62,197 nucleotides of DNA from assembly GCA_964590835.1 (NCBI GenBank), contig CAZPYD010000001.1, forward strand, positions 1 through 62,197, read 5' to 3'. A model generated the notes under the pieces. That model worked only from the letters and a program-made list of their open reading frames with translations, had not been told where the DNA came from and searched no databases. Below, piece after piece: positions 57,527 through 62,197 of this stretch (position 1 is the first letter of the stretch; each line of letters begins with the position of its first letter). Position numbers and translations under genes: made by a program. The stretch comes from CAZPYD01 sp964590835. GTDB taxonomy: Bacteria; Patescibacteriota; Minisyncoccia; JAHISW01; Tagabacteraceae.

Positions 57527-60500
57527 ATGTCAAAATCTATATCTAAATCAAATTTTATCCATTTACATAATCATTCTCACTACTCCCTCTTAGACGGATT
57601 AACCAAATTAGACCAGCTTGTAGCTGAGGCTAAAAACTTTGGCATGCCTGCAGTAGCGCTTACCGACCATGGAAATATGCATGGCGCCATAGAGTTTTAT
57701 AAAAAAGCTACTGCTGCAGAAATAAAACCAATCATGGGCTTTGAGGCATACGTGGCTAATCGCTCCCGCCATCAAAAAGAGGCAAACGTAGACGTTAAGC
57801 CGTACCATCTTGTACTTCTAGCAAAAAATATAGAAGGCTATAAAAATCTACTAAAACTAACCAGCATCGGCTACTTAGAAGGCTTTTACTATAAACCCCG
57901 AGTAGACAAAGAAATTCTCGCAAAATATTCAAAAGGAATAATAGCCTCCACTGCCTGCCTTGGTGGTGAAATCCCTCGTCTTTTAATAAGCAACAAATAC
58001 AAAAAAGCTCTCGAAGTCGCTCGCGAGCACCAAGATATTTTTGGCAAAGAAAACTTTTTCCTAGAAGTTCAGCATCACCCAAATATACCTAACCAAGGTC
58101 TGGCAAACCAACAAATTATTAAACTTGGAAAAGAATTAGATATCCCTGTTATTGCCACTCAAGACTCCCACTATTTAAAAAAAGAAGACGCTATGGCACA
58201 AGATGCTCTTTTAGCAATTCAAACAAACACCACTTTAAATGAAACAAACCGACTTTCAATGAAGGATGAGGATTTTTCTTTCAAGAGTCCAGATGAAATG
58301 ATTGCGTCTTTTAAAGATAATCCGGAAGTAATCTCGAATACTCTTAGAGTGGCTGAAATGTGTAATGTCGAACTAAAATTAGCCGACTGGGTCTTCCCCA
58401 AATTTGAACTCCCCAAAGGAGAAACCTATGAAGGTTACTTAAGAAAAAAAACCCACGAAGGCTTGAAAAAGAAGTGGACGAACTTTAAAAAAGGTGAAGA
58501 AAAAACAACAAAAGAAAGAATAGAATACGAACTTGGAGTTATAAACAAAAAGGGTTATGATCCTTATTTCTTAATCATTGCCGACTTTGTAAATGAAGCC
58601 AAAAACCGGGGCATCGTAACAAATACTAGAGGTTCTGCCGCTGGATCTTTTGTTTCTTACCTTATTGGAATCAGTGATGTGGACCCACTTGAATATGGCT
58701 TACCATTTGAAAGATTTTTAAATCCTTTCCGTCCATCTTTACCCGATGTGGATATGGATTTTGCCGACGACCGACGAGATGAACTAATAGAATACGCCAA
58801 AGAAAAATATGGTCACGAAAAAGTGGCACAAATAGGCACCTTTGGAACAATGATGGCTCGCGGCGCCGTACGAGATGTGGCTAGAGTGCTAGGCTACGAA
58901 TACAGCTTGGGTGACAGAATATCCAAAATGATTCCTATGGGCTCGCAAGGCTCACCAATGACAATAAAAAAAGCCAAAGGCTTAAACCCCGAACTAGACG
59001 AAGCCTACAAAAAAGAAGAAGAGACTCAACATATCCTGGATTTGGCAGAAAAAATAGAAGGCTCTGCCAGGCATGTTTCTGTGCATGCCGCCGGTGTAGT
59101 AATCAGCCCAGAACCACTTACAGACTTTACTCCACTACAGGCTGATAGCCGTGAAGGTAAGATAATTACCCAATTTGACATGCATGCTGTAGAAGATGCT
59201 GGCCTAGTAAAGATGGATTTTTTAGGTATTCGCAATTTGGCCATTTTAGGACGAGCGGTGGAACTTGTTAAAAAAATTCGCAATATAGATATAGACCTAA
59301 CTCAAATTCCTCAAGACAATAAACGAGCTTTTGATCTTTTAGCACGCGGAGAAACCATTGGTGTTTTTCAGCTTGGTGGTGGTGGAATGACTCGCTATAT
59401 CAAAGAACTAAAGCCTGGGAAAATCAAAGAACTATCCGCTATGATCGCCCTTTATCGCCCGGGCCCAATGGAATCTATTCCAGAATTTATCGAAAGAAGA
59501 CATGGCCGAAAGGAAGTAGAATACCTAGATCCGGACATGGAGCCAATTCTAAAAGACACTTACGGTGTTATTACATACCAGGATGACATTATGCTTATCG
59601 CTATTCAGTTTGCTGGCTACACCTGGAAGACAGTAGATAAATTCCGAAAAGCTATTGGTAAAAAGATCCCTGAGCTGATGGCAGAGCAAGAAAAAAACTT
59701 GGTAGAAGGATGTCAAAAATATAGTGGCTGGTCTAAACAAAAAGCTCAAAAGCTATGGAGCCTTTTTGATCCATTTAAGGGTTATGGTTTTGGACGCGCA
59801 CATGCTGCATCTTATGCTATGGTTTCTTATCAAACCGCTTACATGAAAGCCAACTACCCTGGTGAATTTATGACTGCCGTATTATCTGCAGAAGCCGGAG
59901 ACATGGATAAAATGGCTACAATCATCGCCGAGTGCAACCGAATGAATATAAAAGTACTCCCACCAAGTGTAAATGAAAGTTTTTCCAGCTTTTCTTTAGT
60001 AAACCCGGAAAAACTAGAGGACGGAGCAAGTAAAGATAATCACGAAGGTAACAGAGCCATTCGCTTTGGTTTACTAGCTGTAAAAAATGTTGGCGAAAAT
60101 GTAGTAAAAAATATTATCAGCGAAAGAAAAGCGAATGGACCTTTTAAATCTTTAGAAGACCTTCTTGAAAGAGTACAATCTCGCGATTTAAATAAAAAAT
60201 CTTTAGAATCACTTGCCAAAGCCGGCGGTCTAGATGATTTTGAAGAAAGAAATACTTTACTAGAAAATATGGAAAAGATTCTTACCTACCAAAAGGAAGC
60301 CAAAAAAAATAACAACGCCAACCAAGATTCTCTTTTTGCTATGGCAGAAACAGAAATTACAGCACCAGGACTAAAACTAAAAAAAGCCCAGCCAATGACA
60401 ACCAAAGAAAAACTAAAACACGAAAAAGATCTTTTAGGATTATATATATCTGGCCACCCTATGGACGAATACAAAGACAAAATGGCGCGTACCAAACTAA

Positions 60501-60781
60501 ATATAAAATCTATTAAAACATTTAAAGACCAGACCCCTGTCACCTTTTTGGCAATGGTGGAACACACTAAAAAAATTATGACCAAAAAAGGCGACAAAAT
60601 GATGTTTACAAAATTTGCGGATCTAACAGATAGCATGGAAGGAGTGGTTTTCCCAAGAACACTTGCTCAATATTCCAATCTCTTGGAAGAAGATCAGTGT
60701 GTGATAATAAAAGGCAAAATTAGCATGCGCAACAGCGAACCCAGCATAATCTGCGAAGAAATAAGGGAATTTAAAGTTTAG
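57527..60781 (+). CDS. dnaE: DNA polymerase III alpha subunit
   Basis: 1084 aa replicative polymerase of DnaE type. The PHP domain opens with IHLHNHSHYSLLDGLTKLDQ and ALTDHGNMHGAIEF (likely metal binding intact). The catalytic aspartates are in PDVDMDFADDRRDE (about residue 405), with RGSAAGSFVSYLIGISDVDP before and GYGFGRAHAASYAMVSYQTA after. Helix-hairpin-helix and a C-terminal OB-fold region (VTFLAMVEHTKKI) follow. The start at 57527 gives the expected N-terminus. Single gene. Confidence 0.97.
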   Translation: MSKSISKSNFIHLHNHSHYSLLDGLTKLDQLVAEAKNFGMPAVALTDHGNMHGAIEFYKKATAAEIKPIMGFEAYVANRSRHQKEANVDVKPYHLVLLAKNIEGYKNLLKLTSIGYLEGFYYKPRVDKEILAKYSKGIIASTACLGGEIPRLLISNKYKKALEVAREHQDIFGKENFFLEVQHHPNIPNQGLANQQIIKLGKELDIPVIATQDSHYLKKEDAMAQDALLAIQTNTTLNETNRLSMKDEDFSFKSPDEMIASFKDNPEVISNTLRVAEMCNVELKLADWVFPKFELPKGETYEGYLRKKTHEGLKKKWTNFKKGEEKTTKERIEYELGVINKKGYDPYFLIIADFVNEAKNRGIVTNTRGSAAGSFVSYLIGISDVDPLEYGLPFERFLNPFRPSLPDVDMDFADDRRDELIEYAKEKYGHEKVAQIGTFGTMMARGAVRDVARVLGYEYSLGDRISKMIPMGSQGSPMTIKKAKGLNPELDEAYKKEEETQHILDLAEKIEGSARHVSVHAAGVVISPEPLTDFTPLQADSREGKIITQFDMHAVEDAGLVKMDFLGIRNLAILGRAVELVKKIRNIDIDLTQIPQDNKRAFDLLARGETIGVFQLGGGGMTRYIKELKPGKIKELSAMIALYRPGPMESIPEFIERRHGRKEVEYLDPDMEPILKDTYGVITYQDDIMLIAIQFAGYTWKTVDKFRKAIGKKIPELMAEQEKNLVEGCQKYSGWSKQKAQKLWSLFDPFKGYGFGRAHAASYAMVSYQTAYMKANYPGEFMTAVLSAEAGDMDKMATIIAECNRMNIKVLPPSVNESFSSFSLVNPEKLEDGASKDNHEGNRAIRFGLLAVKNVGENVVKNIISERKANGPFKSLEDLLERVQSRDLNKKSLESLAKAGGLDDFEERNTLLENMEKILTYQKEAKKNNNANQDSLFAMAETEITAPGLKLKKAQPMTTKEKLKHEKDLLGLYISGHPMDEYKDKMARTKLNIKSIKTFKDQTPVTFLAMVEHTKKIMTKKGDKMMFTKFADLTDSMEGVVFPRTLAQYSNLLEEDQCVIIKGKISMRNSEPSIICEEIREFKV

Positions 60782-60806
60782 AATTAAAAAACCAGAAAAT
60801 ACAAAA

Positions 60807-60829
60807 ACTACGAAGCCTCGCTTCGTAGT
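60807..60829. repeat. REP-like palindrome after dnaE
   Basis: ACTACGAAGC-CTC-GCTTCGTAGT, same GAAGC-NNN-GCTTC core as the RAYT palindromes but with other outer arms. Confidence 0.65.
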
Positions 60830-60832
60830 AAT

Positions 60833-60866
60833 TATATAAAACTCACGGTCGTGAAAGTTATATATT
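60833..60866. repeat. Palindromic repeat E, copy 2
   Basis: TATATAAAACTCACGGTCGT... near-identical to 7453-7495. Lies between the REP-like palindrome and the terminator after dnaE. Confidence 0.65.
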
Positions 60867-60886
60867 TTTATATAAATTCCAAAAAT

Positions 60887-60915
60887 AAAAGCAGCTTGTT
60901 TCCAAGCTGCTTTTT
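60887..60915. terminator. Bidirectional terminator after dnaE
   Basis: AAAAGCAGCTTG-TTTC-CAAGCTGCTTTTT between convergent genes. Confidence 0.9.
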
Positions 60916-60929
60916 ATTTTTATTATTAT

Positions 60930-61133
60930 TTATTTCGAGCCAGACATTTTAAAATCAATTATGTCTTCTTCTTTAATATCAGCCTTCACAAGGCTAGCAT
61001 TTATTACTGAAATATTTTCCAATATTCCACCGTCTCTACAGGTAATATCTACAATTTGATACCCCATCCCTGTCTCAGGCAAACAAACAAGCTTATCAAT
61101 CAATCTTTGATCTGTTAATTTGAGTAATCCCAT
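60930..61133 (-). CDS. Small protein of unknown function (67 aa)
   Basis: Good ribosome site (GGGGAGG) before MGLLKLTDQRLIDKLVCLPE. A beta-rich small domain with CRDGGILENISVINASLVKA and the acidic end KEEDIIDFKMSGSK. Two cysteines, no membrane segment. It lies 12 bp after the upstream gene's stop, so the two are probably co-transcribed. Confidence 0.7.
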   Translation of the reverse strand: MGLLKLTDQRLIDKLVCLPETGMGYQIVDITCRDGGILENISVINASLVKADIKEEDIIDFKMSGSK

Positions 61134-61145
61134 TTTGCCTCCCCT

Positions 61146-61649
61146 TTAAATCTTATCGCTAATCAATAAATCTTTAAAAACAGGGTCCCCCACAAGAAAG
61201 CTATTGTAATGCAATTGCCATCTATTATGTTTTCTTATTAATACAGCAAGTCGCAATTCGCTAAATTGAGCATCTATGGCAAGGCCTAATCTATTTTTTC
61301 TGTCCTCTCTAACCGCCTGCTCAAAAATTGCTCTTCGTTGCGTAAGGGCTTTTCTTTCTCTGGCAATCTGTTCTTTTATTTTATAGATATCATTAGAAGG
61401 ATATTTTTTGTTATCTTGATATCTTACAACAACATTTTGCACTACCTGTTTTTTAAGCATTTTTTGTTTGTAGTAATTATTAAAACCTGAAATCCCATCA
61501 AGTATAAACATAAACACAAAAAGAAATCCAGCAAATCCAAACACCGGACCAAGGGTAGCAACGGCCTCATCTCTATCCATACTTAATAAAAATAAACAAA
61601 TCGAGCAGGCACCCCAATAAACTACCAGAAAAACAATAAACAAATTCAT
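61146..61649 (-). CDS. Membrane protein with coiled coil (167 aa)
   Basis: Start at 61649 chosen for GAGGAGG upstream of MNLFIVFLVVYWGACSICLF; a longer frame to 61676 lacks a site. Two hydrophobic helices (residues ~1-21 and ~33-57) are followed by a basic, helical cytosolic part (IYKIKEQIARERKALTQRRA). No family recognised. First gene of a two-gene unit. Confidence 0.7.
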   Translation of the reverse strand: MNLFIVFLVVYWGACSICLFLLSMDRDEAVATLGPVFGFAGFLFVFMFILDGISGFNNYYKQKMLKKQVVQNVVVRYQDNKKYPSNDIYKIKEQIARERKALTQRRAIFEQAVREDRKNRLGLAIDAQFSELRLAVLIRKHNRWQLHYNSFLVGDPVFKDLLISDKI

Positions 61650-61725
61650 TTTGTTTCCTCCTCGTCTTTTTTTCAAAAAACTATTTAATTAAATATAAAA
61701 CAAAAAGGTAATATTGTCCAGCTAT

Positions 61726-61753
61726 TTGACATTTTTTGTGAGTGGATTATTAT
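61726..61753 (+). promoter_or_regulatory. Promoter of the T-box-like leader
   Basis: TTGACA (61726-61731), 16 bases, TATTAT (61748-61753); the predicted transcript starts at about 61760, exactly at the first stem of the leader. Confidence 0.7.
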
Positions 61754-61760
61754 ATATATA

Positions 61761-61972
61761 CGGGTGATTGCTGTAATTACCAACTGCAGTACCGAGAGGT
61801 ACTCCGTAGTACTACGGAGCTAAACCCATAAAAAAGTGTCCCGATATTTTATATTTAATTTCGGGGAAACTAGATGGAACCGCGGGGCCCGCCCACACTT
61901 ACGAGTTATGGCGGGTAAAAAAGCCTCGTTCTAGTGCATTAAGAAATTAGTGCGTTGGAACGAGGTTTTTTG
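61761..61972 (+). promoter_or_regulatory. T-box-like riboswitch leader with terminator
   Basis: The T-box signature CTAGATGGAACCGCGGGG at about 61870-61887 closely matches the UGGNACCGCG core of T-box leaders. Ahead of it are a compact stem I region (GGGT...ACCC closing, AGTACC-GAGA-GGTACT tip) and a stem III-like hairpin (CCCGA...TCGGG). A strong terminator (CCTCGTTC...GAACGAGG then TTTTTT) ends at 61972. UGGA implies a tRNA with U73, for example tRNA-Gly or tRNA-Cys. The regulated gene is not in the window; element A copy 4 follows directly. Confidence 0.65.
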
Positions 61973-62000
61973 TTTATATCTCATCAAACCTAAAGCAGAA

Positions 62001-62197
62001 ATCTATAACTCCATTTTCGAACTCTGCGGAAAGGATTAGAACCTGCCTGCCGGCAGGCAGGAATTAAAGAGTGTAGTAGAAAAACTCATCCTGTTTAAGC
62101 TTTTCTAGCTACTTTAAAAAATATGATAAAAGACAGGAAGGTGAGATATGGGTTTTTCGTTAAGCGGAACGACTATAATTTTCAATTCTTGGATGCA
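62001..62197. repeat. Dispersed element A, copy 4 (cut by the window end)
   Basis: Left arm CTATAACTCCATTTTCG, the 20 bp palindrome at 62042-62061, and the conserved interior up to CTTGGATGCA at the last base. From 62005 on it reads identically to copy 2 over 193 bases. The right arm would lie just beyond the end. Confidence 0.88.

Overview
This 62.2 kb AT-rich window looks like one scaffold from a Candidate Phyla Radiation (Patescibacteria/Parcubacteria-like) bacterium. The reasons are single scattered copies of core genes rather than classic operons, many tiny zinc-ribbon and one-helix proteins, few biosynthetic genes, short palindromes embedded in coding sequence, and an MgtC/DUF378/DUF456/GT39 repertoire. 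UGA behaves as an ordinary stop in most genes, so the standard bacterial code fits. An 11-base N run at 36741-36751 marks an assembly gap. The window ends inside a repeat that is also present intact at 22.6 kb, which suggests a contig broken at a multicopy element.

Layout. 0-8 kb: a partial MscS-like channel, two small orphan genes each with its own promoter and terminator, tgt, small zinc proteins, a PolB-like exonuclease, an ECF sigma/membrane-protein pair, tRNA-Gln with an unusual downstream module, and a frameshifted gene. 8-24 kb: peroxiredoxin, a bactofilin-like membrane protein, HAD hydrolase, MgtC, dnaX, an OMP-decarboxylase-like protein, GtrA, a four-gene cluster (alpha/beta hydrolase, MFS, two GT39 glycosyltransferases), CapA, FtsQ and serS. 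24-39 kb: a REP-type transposase between matching palindromes, dprA, topA and parB bracketed by inverted iteron arrays, tRNA-Leu, a fused miaB-miaA gene, a coiled-coil membrane protein, a flavoprotein, typA and DUF456. 39-46 kb: a radical SAM protein, tRNA-Trp, a four-ORF PAS/HAMP/histidine-kinase operon and rpmG. 46-62 kb: tRNA-Tyr, clpB, htrA, rsgA, iscU-iscS, a UGA-interrupted secreted thioredoxin-like gene, an NDH-2-like flavoprotein, rnhB, a PaaX/Cas2-like gene, dnaE and a T-box-like leader with no gene in view.

The most striking signal is between the genes. Several dispersed families of long inverted-repeat or structured elements recur at gene starts: (A) a 217-235 bp element closed by a ~24 bp terminal stem, four copies; (B) a ~220 bp element predicted to fold as a three-way junction, in the 5' regions of dnaX and rnhB; (C) CCCGGTA-ended hairpins upstream of serS, rpmG and the iscS operon; and (D) GAAGC-NNN-GCTTC palindromes beside the RAYT transposase, with further examples inside miaA and after dnaE. 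Separately, tRNA-Gln, tRNA-Trp and tRNA-Tyr are each followed by a module carrying partial copies of that tRNA's own T-arm. At tRNA-Gln the geometry is that of a small element inserted between the tRNA and its native terminator. Two genes (a histidine kinase and a thioredoxin-like protein) are interrupted by a single in-frame stop, and two others by one-base shifts near A-runs.
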